Source: Bryum argenteum
Lineage: Eukaryota; Streptophyta; Bryopsida; Bryales; Bryaceae
Length of the DNA: 64,000 nucleotides
Assembly (NCBI GenBank): GCA_037043015.1
Contig: CM073328.1
Coordinates: 4,947,409 to 5,011,408, forward strand
Direction of reading: 5' to 3'
Each line of letters starts with the position of its first letter. Positions within the stretch are counted from its first letter, which is position 1. This document shows positions 48,194-59,604 of the stretch, in pieces. The notes beneath the pieces are model-generated. The model worked only from the letters and a program-made list of their open reading frames with translations. It ran no database searches and was not told the DNA's origin. Position numbers and translations under genes: made by a program.

Positions 48194-50248
48194 CATCATC
48201 TTTTCTTTTTGGATATCTTATACTATTGCATGCTAAATATTAGAAGTTTAAAGTGAACCGCTCACCTTTATTCTATCTTTCTGATATATGAAATTAGTGA
48301 ATGTTCATAAAATATCATCACATTAGCTTTCTTTTATGAAAAGCTGCACATGTGATACAAAATTCATCGAACTCATATCAAAAATAAAATGAACACTTCT
48401 TATTCTTCCAACTCCTAAATTTTGTATATTTTCAGACTTTCTTGAAGGTAAGTGCAAGTGGATTTAAATGCCCTAAATAACGTGTATTTTGGATCTTGTT
48501 TGGAGAAATTATTAAGAGTCAAAGTTTTAAGTAATGAACACTAAAAATTTTAATTTTTTCATGGCTAAAGAGCAACTTAGGTATCGTGTTAAATACTTAA
48601 ATTTGGTGTGCTTACCAGATGATTGAAGAGTTAGTGTCTTTCTATCATTCTTATTAGTAAGTCTTTGTTTTTGTCTTTTATACTAAAAGCAAAGAGAGTA
48701 TTGCAATCGCTCTCTTTATACGCTCTTTTCAAGAGGCATGATTGGTCAACCGAATAAGAAGTGTCATGCAAGTTTGTTACGGAGAGTTGATGAATGTTGA
48801 TGAATGTTGCCTTTAGAGGCAACCCAGTTAGAAGTTGTGTGGGTCTTTCTCTTGCCTACAACCCCAGACAACACTCCATAGTTTCTTCTTGGATGATTGA
48901 TACTAGTGTATGTTTAATTATAGAATGTTCTACTATTCGTCTATCTTTTTGTGTATATGGGAGCAAGTCAACATTTTCATCACAATTGTATGCACTATTA
49001 TTCTGGAGACGGACCTCACTTTCATCCTACGGAGAGGCACATGATAGGAACTTCATAGGAGTAGTCTTTGAAAATTCCGTATTTCAAAGTACAGGAAAGG
49101 TGCAGAGTTGTTCATTTTTAGTAGTGTAAGTGGATTCCAAGTTTCCAACGCACCAAAATGTAAACTCTTTGAATTTTGTTCAGTAGAGTTATGAAAGGTA
49201 GTACTAGCCCTAAAAGTGATCAATCTATCTGAGTACGCAATTGAGAAGATACACGAATTTATACTTTACATATACCTTATGGTAGCATGTTTGTAAACTG
49301 TGCACGCGTTGGAAATCTAGAATGTGTTAAATAGTTTCTCATTCATTTGAGTGAAAGAAAAGAAAGTTCTAAGTGTATGTATTATTATTGTTGCATCATT
49401 AAGAGTTATAAATTTTGAAAGGTAATATACAACCTCACTTCAAACCGATTCTATGCTCCGTGTACATATGAGGTACATTCTTTTCCATATGATTGAAAAA
49501 TCAAGAAAAAAAAAGTATTGTTAGTCCATGTGAAGTTGTTGAGTCATTCAGCAAATACTTTTTAGTAGAGCAATGAGTTGGATTGGATCCCAAAGAACAG
49601 AGTGGCTTCATGTTGTAAAGTAACACTTGATGATAAGATTCATTCTTAAACTCATTTCTACCATTGAAATTAATAGTTTGGCGTTGTCGTATAGTACTCC
49701 TGTATGTGGATTGCACTTGTTGTGTAGTACTTCTCTATGTGGATTGCACTAAAATGAGGCTTAAAAGTACCAAGTCTTATATGTACATAATTTTGAAAAT
49801 CCGGCAATTGGATTGTTGGTGAAGTTATTACCGACGCTTGTAACAATCCTTCACATACTCAAATGTAAACATCCATAGTACAAAAAAAATTGAGCAACAT
49901 TCGTAACCGTGTAATTTTCTTTGCTTCAACTTTTCCATACGAAACATCTCAGCCAATCCCTGGCGTTCAAATCCTTGTAGTGAATTTACATTCTCTATGC
50001 ACAAGTTTGCTAAGACCTCTCGGTCTCCTATACAAATGGCTAGTCCCACCCACACCAAGTTATGACCTCTGGGTATAACCATCCAAGAATAGGTAAAACA
50101 AACACTCTAGATACTCATACCAATAGGTCAAGTGAACACTCTGCTCTGCTCACGCTAACAGGTCCAGAATTTTTCTTCATTTAGATCTGCTCACTGTAAC
50201 CTCCGAATAGATCTAGAGTTGTTCTTTGTTCTGTTGGAAGTGGGTACT
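48194..50248. other. Intergenic downstream of transketolase, no gene seen
   Basis: AT-rich. The part next to 50248 (minus strand) is expected to hold the transketolase 3' untranslated region. Small open frames at 48794-49129 and 49828-50082 have no recognisable content. Confidence 0.5.
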
Positions 50249-53200
50249 TCAATGCTCGGCGAGGAGTTGTTGGGCGACCTCGGTGACATGCTCAGCAGTG
50301 AAGCCATACTCCTTGAACACCTCAGTGTAGGCACCACTGCAGCCGAATGTGAACACACCCAGCACCTTCCCCTTGGCACCCACATACTCTCGCCATCCCA
50401 GCGGAGAGCCTGCTTCCACACTGATCCGCTTCTCCACTTTGGAAGGCAGGATCTGTTCCTTGTACTCCGCAGGTTGCTCATCGAACAGTTGCCAGCATAC
50501 TAGCGACACTACTCGCACTTTCTTCCCTGATTGCCGCAGGTTCTGTGCTGCCTCTTCGCACAACGCTAGCTCGGTACCTGCACAACAACAACCTCACGGT
50601 CAGAAAGGTACGAATTGTGTTGATGTTGCTGTATATTATAGATCATTGAGATAGCCGTACCTGTGCCGATGAGGATGAGCTCGGGAAGATCACCGTCAGA
50701 GTTGTCACTGACAACATACCCACCCTTCCAAACACTCGCAGCATCAGATCCCGCGATATTAGCCGCAACTTTTTGCCGACTCAGTGAGAGCACAGTAGGA
50801 GCATGGCGACGCGACACAGCGACACTGTACGCGCCCGCAACTTCATTCGCATCCGCAGGTCGCAACACGAACATGCCCGGAATGGCACGCAAGCCCACCA
50901 GCTGCTCCACAGGCTGATGCGTGGGACCATCCTCACCGAGCCCAATCGAATCGTGCGTTAATATATAAATCACTCCGGCCTCACTTAAGGCGGAGAGTCG
51001 CATCGCATTCTTCATGTAATCGCTGAAGATTAAGAATGTGGCGGCGATGGGGATGAGTCCTGAGTTGTGGAGTGCCAGTCCGTTGCTGATTCCTGCCATT
51101 GCGTGCTCCCGGATCCCGTAGTGGATGTTGCGTCCCTCGGGGGTTGTGGAACTGAAATCTCCGAAGTCTTTCAGTGAGACTTTGTTTGAAGATGCGAGAT
51201 CTGCACTGCCGCCGATTAAACCTGGGAGGACGCTTGCGACTGCGTTTAGGCAGGTTTCGGAGTAGCCTCTTGTTGCGTCGATCTTCGTATCCTCCGGAAA
51301 GTGCTGCAATTCCCCAACCATTTTAGCATAAGCGCCAAAATATCAAGATTGAGGTTATGCTGTAAAGAAGGAGGTGTACTTACAGGAATAGCCTTCTCCC
51401 AATCCTGAGGAAGCCCCCCGCTCACGAGCTGTTTAAACTCCCGAGCCTCCTCTGGATATTTCTTCGAGTACTCCTCCAAATCTTTGTTCCACTCTTCCTC
51501 CTTTGTCACACCGTGCTTAGCATGATTTGTAAACTCCCTGTCAAACGAAAGCAAAAGCATCAGGAGCCGGAAAAAACGAAGCAGCAGGCCCCCAAAACAA
51601 GCATTCAGAGTTGTCCATGAGTTGAAATGATGTCACCAAGTGTACGATTTGTGTTCACGTGTACTCATGGTGAGACTACACCCTCTGTGAGTGCTAACAA
51701 TTTGTACTAGATTCAACAAGATCAATGAAATTCTCTAATGAATGTGTCCTCTAATTCAAACTTTATCCTCCCCTTGCATTACCGACATCGAAACTTACTC
51801 GTAAACTTGAGGGATGACGTAGAACGGCTCACGATTCTCCCAATTCAGTTTCTTATGCATCTGCTTCACATCTTCCTCATCGAAAGTACCATGATGCGCT
51901 TTCGGAGTATCCTCCTTCACGGACTCCCTACCAATACGTGATTTCACCTAAAAACAAAAGGAAACAATCCACCCTCAGCAGCTCACTCAGAGAAGCAAAG
52001 ATCAGACTTTCAAGACTAGTCACAAGCTTACTTGGATGAAGGTGGGCTTGTCGCTCTTGGTGGCCTCAGCAACAACAGCCTCCTTGAAGGAATTAATGTC
52101 GTGGTAGATGTTGTCGATGATGATGCGATTCCATCCCAGAGCCTCGAACCGCTTCCCCACGTCTTCTGATAAGGCCAGGGACGTGTCTCCGTCGATCGTG
52201 TTGTGGTTGTCGTCGTAGATGACTGTGAGTTTGTTGAGCTTCCAGTGGGCTGCTAACGATGCGGCCTCGTTTGAGATTCCTTCCATTGCGCATCCATCTC
52301 CCATAATGCAAAATCTGCACCCACCAATCGGTAAGGTAAAAGGTAGAGGCACCTTCCGCTATAAATTCTAACTAGTAGGAAAGTTGTAAGAGGATTAAGA
52401 TGCTCCAAAGAACATGGATACTGTATACTACAAAAGTCATATTTTTGTTATTACGAAACTCTTGTCATACTCCAATTACTAGGAGGAACTAAAATCTGAA
52501 CTAGGTAAAATCCAATGCTCTTGTTCGGATTAGGCTAGAAACTAAATTAGGTACACCATGGAATGAAGGTGGATCCCAACCAAAACCAAAGAGAAGAAAA
52601 GAAAAACAAGAGTTGGATTTATGATGAGAGCTCACGTGCGGTGATCCACTATGACAGCATCCTTCTTGTTGAAACGAGCTGCCAAGTGCTTCTCAGCTAG
52701 TGCGAGTCCCACCGCATTCGCCACTCCTTGCCCCAATGGACCTGCAGACCGACCTCCGATTAACCCCCAATAACATTCATGGCTGTAGCAGAACTTTGCA
52801 TGTGGTAGAGTTTTCAGTTTGATTGTACGAGGATCCTCAAGGCCAATATCATCAAAACTGGGTAAGTATGTGGAGAGAGTGCCGAAATGAGTTTATCTAA
52901 CAAGCTTAATCAAGCATGAAAAGTGTCAGGCCAGAGTTTTCTATAGCAGTTCACACATCCCCAATGTATACACATGAATTTCGTCAATCCCATGCTTGTG
53001 CTCCCTCGAAGCAAGTTCATATTTTCTTCATCCCATGCTTCAGAACTTGGATGTTAAAAGTATGGTAATGGGGTGAGGGTTTCAAGAGCGTACCAGTGGT
53101 GACTTCGATGCCGTCTGTAGTGACATTTTCAGGATGACCAGGAGTGCGACTTCCAATCTGACAAAGTCTCCTCAAGTCTTCGATCTGCATCACCAATCGT

Positions 53201-54240
53201 GACCACACTTCTGGTGTCGGTGAATCATGTCCACATTGACTGAATCAAACTCTCTAGTGATCGAATTGTGGTTTTTCGTACCTGGACAGAATCGTAGCCT
53301 GAGAGATGCAGAGTGATGTACTGCAGCAGACAGCCATGGCCAGCACTGAGCACGAACCGATCACGATTGAACCAGTTGCCATTCTTGGGGTTATACTTCA
53401 TGGCGTAACGCCACAGAACGTATCCGACTTCCGCCATGCCCAGCGGCAAGCCTGGGTGACCTGCTTTGGCGGTGTTCACGGCGTCCACTGTGAGCATTCT
53501 CATGTTGTCCACACACCGCTTGTCGATCTGCTTCTGAAACCACTCATCGTCGCTCCAGTTCCCTTCTTCCCCTCCTAGCTGCCACACACAACAGATTCAT
53601 TAATCTGATCTAAATCTAGGCTCATTCAAGAAACCAGTGCTGATTGAAGGTCAAGGAACAGAGTCTTTCGAATCTCCCGATGTTATTCACTCTAGTTCAT
53701 TGAAACCCTGATGTGTTACTTCTGCACTGCTTGATTGTAGCATCCGGACCAACATAATCACATTCTAGAGTAATCTGTAACACATTCAAGCCACGAATAG
53801 ATGGACCTTGCTTACCATGCGAGTGATCTCTTCTTTCCATGCTTTCTTCGAGTCTTCCTGTGAGCGACCGTTGCCATTCACCATCTGCGACGGTACACTC
53901 TCCCCATGTTGTGCTCCAGGTTGGCCCACCTTCACTTGCTCCTCTTGAATCGAGGAATCTGCTCGCACTCCACCCATCTTCCGAGACAGTCTCTTTCTGT
54001 ACACTAGCTTCGTCGTCGATCCCTCAGGCTTCCAGTTTCCCGTAAGCTTCGTACCTTGAACTCCCTGCCAACCAACACAGAAATTCCAACATTACCTCCA
54101 AACCAATTCAGAACGGGCCAGTATGAAACCTAGAAGGAATTAGAGAGTACCGTGGATCGAAGAGATTGGCGAGGCGATGAAGTGGGATTGTTGAGGAAGA
54201 CGTGAGAGGCCTTGGTGGCCGCCATAGCCGCAATCTCCAT
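50249..54240 (-). CDS. TKL: Transketolase, plastid type
   Basis: Thiamine-diphosphate enzyme that moves two-carbon units between sugar phosphates in the Calvin cycle and the pentose phosphate pathway. Ten exons in minus-strand order keep phase: 54151-54240, 53816-54064, 53282-53578, 53094-53184, 52636-52741, 52032-52314, 51799-51947, 51384-51537, 50661-51303, 50249-50577, giving 796 residues. The first 110 or so ([20 protein letters not shown], then basic, Ser-rich sequence) look like a plastid transit peptide plus a linker and make it longer than the usual 740. The core starts at [20 protein letters not shown]. Landmarks: AGHPGLPLG with His154, [10 protein letters not shown] with His194, the cofactor motif GDG 283-285 to DDNHNTIDG 312-320, [15 protein letters not shown], and [20 protein letters not shown]. 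The reading frame is undamaged. Product assignment is secure; plastid location is inferred. Confidence 0.97.
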
Positions 54241-54823
54241 GATCACGCTTCCGAAAAAGCAAGGATTAGCTAGCGTTCAAGACAGGCGATCGATCGATCG
54301 ATCTATCTGTAGACTTTTGATGAGAAATATCAGGTTTTTGCCTTCTAGTTTTCTTGTGGTGGGGTTTAAGAGAACTTGAAGGCTCTTTTGGGGGAAGAGC
54401 TTGAATGTAGTGTCGATGGACAAAGGCATGCACAGCCATGGAGGCGATGGTGGCCATGGTGGCCAACACTACACGAGTGTGCTGAATGCCAAGTGTAGTG
54501 GTGCCAAATGGAATTGCGAGTGCCGGACAAGTGTCGAGGTGAGGCCCTTGCCTCGGAAGGTTCACGTGCATGAGTTGGTGAAGAAGCAAAGGAGCTTGTT
54601 GTGACATTCCTTCCTTTCTATTATGGAGTGTGTGGTTTGTACACAAAAACAAAAACACCTTCTTTCAGTTTCTGCTTTTGGTGCACTTATTATAGTTCAG
54701 AATTTGAGATTTTATCGTAGCTTTTCATTTTGTATTTTCAATTTAGGTTAATGTAAATAGCGTGGCATATACATTTTTTATTTGTTGCTAAGACATTATT
54801 AGTATGGCCAATTCGGGATATGG
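54241..54823 (-). promoter_or_regulatory. Transketolase 5' leader and promoter region
   Basis: Contains a GATC tetranucleotide run at 54286-54302, just before the start codon, and a TATAATAA-type motif on the minus strand near 54688-54695. Promoter function is inferred from position. Confidence 0.35.
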
Positions 54824-55066
54824 CTAACCCCTAAATTTCCTTGTTGCAAAACGGTCTAAGTCACAAAAATTGACCTTTCTTTATACGCTCAAAGTATTTC
54901 AATCTAAGAACTATTTCAAAGATTCAACCGTAATCACTTGACATTCGTCTCACATACGAAATTTGAACCGTTCATTCTTTTCATTTCTGAGATTATAATG
55001 GTCAAAGTTGGTTGAGTTTTTCTGGTGTGGGAACCGTTTTGGGTTTTAAGAAAAGTTAGGGGTTAA
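54824..55066. mobile_element. CCCCTAA-ended inverted-repeat element, copy 2
   Basis: Same family as 47934-48193. The right border keeps AGTTAGGGGTTAA; the left is CTAACCCCTAAATTTCC, so one border base differs from TTAA. Internal similarity runs through the whole length. It lies upstream of the transketolase gene. Confidence 0.6.
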
Positions 55067-55835
55067 ACTCTAAAGTTTCAAGGCCTTAATTCTATGTTTT
55101 ATCATTATTACTAGTATGCCCTCTCGGCAACTCCCACTTAAATACTTTGACCATGTTTCTCTTGTTTTTCTGCTAAATCTAAAATTAGGGCATTTTGTAA
55201 TTTCTAGTGATTTGAGGCCATAGTTACTTGGAAATTCAATATCTTGGTATCAGACAACCCAAAAAACAAATGAACTCGCTTTCAACGACACCTCATGCGC
55301 CCTGATATGACCAATGATTCCCAACATTGTAATGTTACTCACACACGCGCAAAACAAACTACTTGCAATATACTGCTCTCTTAATTATTTTAATGAAAGG
55401 TTTTCATGTTCTCATGTGGAATCTAGTATTGACTTGTACATGTTCCTTCATACCAAATCTTATACTAAAATCCCTCACTCATCCTATCTTCAATTTTCTC
55501 ACCATGTATGCCGTCACAATGCTCAAACTTGAAAATGAAGCTATAAGGGAAAATAGCAATAATGTTTTGAGGGCGAGAAATACTATGTTTGGAAGTAAAT
55601 ATAACTTCAAGGTCTACAAATTCTTGATTCCTAGGTGAGTTAAAAATATGTGAATAAAATTTTTACCCTCATAGGCTCTATAAAACCAAAAGAATTGCTT
55701 CACTTCTCACATAGAAGTCTGCGGAATTCAAATTTAAAGGCCAATTTTTGACCAAAAAAAAAGGCATGTAGGGAATCATAAATTGAAATAGTAAGGTCAT
55801 GCCCCAATACCTCTTGTGCATGTTCTAAAAACAAA
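55067..55835. other. Intergenic, no gene seen
   Basis: AT-rich, with overlapping short open frames at 55314-55638 that show no domain. Confidence 0.5.
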
Positions 55836-56100
55836 GTCCACCCAACTATTGTGGGAGGTCCTTGGACCTTGTTGTATGGGTACCTCAAATCCCTTTGGGA
55901 GGATACTATGTCAAGTATCTTCAAGGCACTAGTAACTAGGCTATAAACTAGCGTAGTTTTAGTGTCCACCCTCGAGAGGGGGAAGTAGTATTGTTCTAAT
56001 TTCCCCTTGTCTGATGGCCATCGGGATATTAGCATTACGAACGGACACTTCATTCATGCCGGCCCCTTAGAAAGGACCAGAGTTTCTATCTATCTATCTA
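55836..56100 (+). mobile_element. SINE-like retroposon, copy 2, with (TATC)n tail and 13-bp target duplication
   Basis: Starts GTCCACCCAACTATTGTGGG and ends in TATCTATCTATCTA. It is flanked on both sides by TTCTAAAAACAAA (55823-55835 and 56101-56113). It matches copy 1 (2598-2873) along its length, but its 5' end starts about 11 bp further in. Confidence 0.8.
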
Positions 56101-56844
56101 TTCTAAAAACAAAACTTGAAATAGATAGAATATCAAGTTTTAATGAGTTTTAGTGAAAAAAAATGAGCATACACTGGAGTGCCGGAACTGCACTTCTTTG
56201 AAGATAAAAGCATATTAAATGATCTTGTTGGAAAGATATGAAAAAACTACCACATACAAAAAGATTCAAGTTCACGTCACTGAAAGTCTGGCAAAAGTCA
56301 ATTAAAGTCAAGTTGGGCTCCCTCACCCTTAGGGATAAATACAATTGAAGAGCAATATAGAACCGAATGAAAGAAACAGATTCAGGCATGTACTACTGTT
56401 GACATCATTCATTCCCAGAACCACTCAAGCACCCAGCCACACCTGCTTCGACATTCTTCTTCACAACGACGAAGGTCACTTACAGACAACACAAGAGTAA
56501 GCTTCATGTTCAAGAACGAGGTTCATCAAGACGCAAGAAACATGCAAGTTCCATTCTTAATTGTATTACAAAAGAAGGACTTCAAAAACCTACACTGAAC
56601 TTCAAAAATCTCATAATCCTCTTGAACAGTTTACAGCGAGGAAGGTCAATCACAAGACTGCTTCTCAACAAGCTCCTTCTAGATGGAAGCTCAAGTCTCT
56701 GTTTCGAGCTTTACAGAGACGAAGGTCACTTACAAGTAACACGGCTGGTGCTAGAAGGGGTCTTAAAGTATCAGCGACTTCATTTTGTCGTCCTGAAAAA
56801 ATGCACCTGCAATTTTATAAGCTAACAATCTTCTCCTTTTTGCA
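56101..56844. other. Intergenic / 3' region of the small lysine-rich gene
   Basis: No separate gene is supported. The plus-strand frame 56561-57016 overlaps exon 3 of the minus-strand gene and is a shadow. A short internal repeat, CGACGAAGGTCACTTACA, appears near 56467 and in related form near 56640 and 56720. Confidence 0.45.
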
Positions 56845-57862
56845 CTACTTCTCAATTTCCATGGCAATTGCTTGTGCTGCCTTCGCTTTCTTAGTCGCAG
56901 AAAGCTGCATCCTCTTTTTCCCGACCTTGAATGTTTTCTTCTTGATTTGCTTGCTTGCCTTGCCAGAATCAACCTATCAAGACATACAGCAACATATCAG
57001 CAGCCTTGAAGTGTAAAATTCTCAACAAACAAGTTTATGCTTGATTGCAATTCATACTTTTCGACCTCGATTCGAGTTCCAGGTACTGTTTCGAAGATTT
57101 CAGTTTCTTAGAGAATGAAAGCAGTCGCTTTCATGAATCTACTGTACTTTGTGCAGTAAAATATAAGACTAGTATAAAAAATTCTGTATACCTTCATACT
57201 AGTCTCGGCTTTAGCTTTTTGCTTCTGAGCTTTCTTCGCCTTCTTCTCTTGGTCTTCCTTCTCACCTGCAGCACACCAGAACACAGCTTCTCAAGGACTG
57301 CATAATCTATCGTGCTCAAAAATTGGTGAATCATACCATGAGAGTCTACTTACAAACCCTAATGCCCTGCTGCGGGTGCTTTCAAATCTGTCAAACCAGT
57401 TTCCTAGCCAAACAGAAGCTTAATTCTGATCATTATGGAATCTTTTGTTTATAATCCGGTCCAACTGTATGAATTTCAGTACTGCTCAGGCTAACTTCAA
57501 ATTGCGCCAAGGGCCAGAGCAAGGTCGAAAACTAACATACTAGATGATAAATCATACCATGAGAATCCATTTACACAGCCGCTAAACCCTACTTCCTTGC
57601 TGTGGTGCTTTCGACCAGTTTGCTGGCCAATTCTGTTCATAATCCCGTCCACCGGGAAAGAGCTTCACTTCTGCTCACGGTAATCTCAACTTTCAGCATG
57701 AGCCAGAGCAGGATACTTACGCTTGAGGTCGAAGGCGTGCTGCTTGACGCGCGTGCTCAACTTATTCTTCTTCGACATTTTTCTCGATCGACGATGGCGA
57801 TGAGGAACTCCTCTGCTCGCAAAAGAAGCTTCAACGTCGTCGACAATGGTGGTTGAAGGCAT
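56845..57862 (-). CDS. Small lysine-rich nuclear or nucleolar-type protein
   Basis: Three exons keep phase on the minus strand: 57721-57862, 57192-57265, 56845-56973. Two in-frame starts are possible. The inner one at 57778 (MSKKNKLSTRVKQHAFDLK) gives 86 residues and is the likelier; the outer one at 57862 adds 28 residues. Exon 2 encodes a Lys/Ala/Gln-rich helical stretch (EKEDQEKKAKKAQKQKAKA). Exon 3 encodes VDSGKASKQIKKKTFKVGKK and ends KAAQAIAMEIEK. The very basic composition suggests RNA or ribosome association in the nucleus. A double telo-box directly upstream, typical of plant ribosomal and nucleolar genes, supports this. I do not recognise the family by name. The model rests on splice signals and phase, as no single exon is long. 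Confidence 0.7.
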
Positions 57863-57880
57863 CAGGGTTTAGGGTTTAGG
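57863..57880 (-). promoter_or_regulatory. Double telo-box upstream of the lysine-rich gene
   Basis: On the minus strand the sequence reads CCTAAACCCTAAACCCTG, two AAACCCTA telo-box units ending just before the outer ATG. In plants this motif marks promoters of translation and ribosome-biogenesis genes. Confidence 0.7.
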
Positions 57881-58255
57881 CCCTTTCTTTAGGTCACGAA
57901 CGGATGAATTTCCACATTTTCCTCATTCATCGACATGTTTTCGTAGGAACCAGAAAATAAACATTTCTTACCATTGTAATCACTAGCAATGTACTTGTCG
58001 TCCTGACAAGAGAGCTCTTTATGTGGTACTTTTATAGAATTATCCCATGTCTACCATTTCCTCATATTATGTTTATTATTTTTATATAGTAAGGTACCCG
58101 TCATCCCGACAAAGGAGCACATTATATGGTATTTTTAAAAAGTATCTCGTATCTACCATTTCATAATAATTTTATACATGCCCGTTTTTTTTTTTTTTTT
58201 TTTTAAATTTCGATTAATTTCATTTTAATTTACATAATTCAAAAAACATAAAAGA
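57881..58255. other. Intergenic with a T-tract
   Basis: AT-rich, with a T run at 58184-58204. The phrases GTACTTGTCGTCCTGACAAG and GTACCCGTCATCCCGACAAA near 57990 and 58090 form a loose direct repeat of about 100 bp. No gene. Confidence 0.45.
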
Positions 58256-58408
58256 AGATAGGTAGATAGGTTGGTTGGTAAGTTCGTAAGATGGTAGGTT
58301 GGTTTGGTGGGTAGGAAGATTTGGTGAGCAGAAAGGTTTGATGAATAGGAAGGTCTAGTAGGTAGAAAGGTCTGGTAGGTAGAAAGGTCTGGTAGGTAGA
58401 AAGGATCG
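58256..58408. repeat. Degenerate tandem repeat, unit about 17-18 bp
   Basis: Repeated AGAAAGGTCTGGTAGGT units, clearest at 58355-58405 and fading toward 58256. It creates a Tyr/Thr/Pro-rich open frame on the minus strand (58225-58569) that is not a gene. Confidence 0.75.
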
Positions 58409-58419
58409 CCAATATTATA

Positions 58420-58521
58420 CTCCCTCTGTCCCATTATGATTTTCCGGTAGGTTCTCTCAAATCTACCTCCAAAGGTAGATTTGAGAGAACCTACCAGAAA
58501 ATCATAATGGGACAGAGGGAG
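58420..58521. mobile_element. Stowaway-like foldback MITE
   Basis: 102 bp that are an almost perfect palindrome from end to end, with one visible arm mismatch (CCGGTAGG against CCAGAAAATC side) and a short centre. It begins CTCCCTCTGTCCCATTATGA and ends with the inverted match, and is flanked by TA on both sides (58418-58419, 58522-58523). The CTCCCTCYGTCCC end and TA duplication match the Stowaway group of mariner-related MITEs. The lack of arm decay suggests recent insertion. Confidence 0.9.
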
Positions 58522-59374
58522 TATTATAGAAGTAGATTTACATCTTATATTTACGAAAATGACCCTCACTTTTTTAAAATTACAGAATGGCCCTTATTCT
58601 TCTTCCTCGTGAAACTTCAACTTCTATTCCATTCTTGTTGCCCCAACTGTTCAATGTGATAAAATGCAAAAGAATGCAATTTACATTATCCAACTTCTTG
58701 ATTGTGTGCATTTGCTTCTAAATGTAGTGTCAGTTGAATGTAATTGTATCTCACTAGGAGCCTTTGGAAATATGAAAATATCACAACCAATGACTAATCT
58801 ACTGTCATTGGTTTGACTCAATTTGAGAGGAAGTGCAAGACAATTATTAAGACATACGGTATATAGTATGATATGAAGATTGCTTCACATTATGTATGAT
58901 GGAGATTGACTAAAAGAGTTTGATTATTTATATGGTAAAAAGTTGTGTTCATGATTGATCGAATATCGTTAATTGAGTGTCATGGTTATTTCTTGTAATG
59001 CAAAAAGAATTTCTATTACAACAAGTATGAGTTTATTACTTTTACCCATATCCTCATCATTTACTCTCTTACTCTCATATTTTTCCTTCTTTCTCTTAAT
59101 TTTAGCAGATTAGTTGTTTTAAGCCTCACGGTCTCTTTATCTTTAGTTGAGTTGGTGTTTTAGCCTTCATCCATCTAAACAAGTTGGGCGTGATTGTTCA
59201 AGTTGGTTACATGCAATTGTATTTTGGACTGAAATGTAGTTGAAATAAGATATGTTGCTTTTACCTTATGAAAATTGACACAAACATACAAACACGGTGT
59301 TTGCAATAGTCATTTTTCTTATAGCATAGAAGGCTAAAAGCCATTGGACTAAGAATATTCTTCACTTGGGAAAT
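58522..59374. other. Intergenic, no gene seen
   Basis: AT-rich, with no open frame of note. Confidence 0.5.
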
Positions 59375-59604
59375 TTAACTCCTAAACGCGCCAAATGTAA
59401 AAAACTGCAAAATTCAGTATTAATACATTACACTCTCCCTATCTACAAGGCTCCATGGCCCAATTTTGGTCCACATGACCTACAACAAGTCTACTACAAG
59501 TTTGTACAGTTGGAATTTTCATAGCTCCTCTTCATTTTCATCGGTGACACTTTTTTGAAAATGTGTTTTTTGGTTAATAATAGGCTAGGACGTTTGGGGG
59601 TTGA
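59375..59604. mobile_element. Short non-autonomous DNA element related to 21360-22309
   Basis: The left end, TTAACTCCTAAACGCGCC, inversely matches the right end, reverse complement TTCAACCCCCAAACGTCC. The subterminal part (TCTACTACAAGTTTGTACAG ... GACACTTTTTTGAAAATGTG ... AATAGGCTAGGACGTT) is shared with the larger element, so this is an internal-deletion relative. Confidence 0.6.

Noticed and set aside
49960..49985. Possible tRNA B box (CGTTCAAATCC)
   Set aside because: No matching A box or cloverleaf could be built around it.
54416..54604. 62-codon plus-strand frame with Gly/His and Cys-rich stretches (MDKGMHSHGGDGG)
   Set aside because: Antisense to the transketolase leader, no paralogue or domain, no splice or promoter support. 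Kept only as a remote possibility.
56561..57016. 151-codon plus-strand frame
   Set aside because: Overlaps exon 3 of the minus-strand lysine-rich gene, whose three exons agree in phase and splice signals.
58225..58569. 114-codon minus-strand frame
   Set aside because: Made of the 17-18 bp tandem repeat and the Stowaway palindrome.
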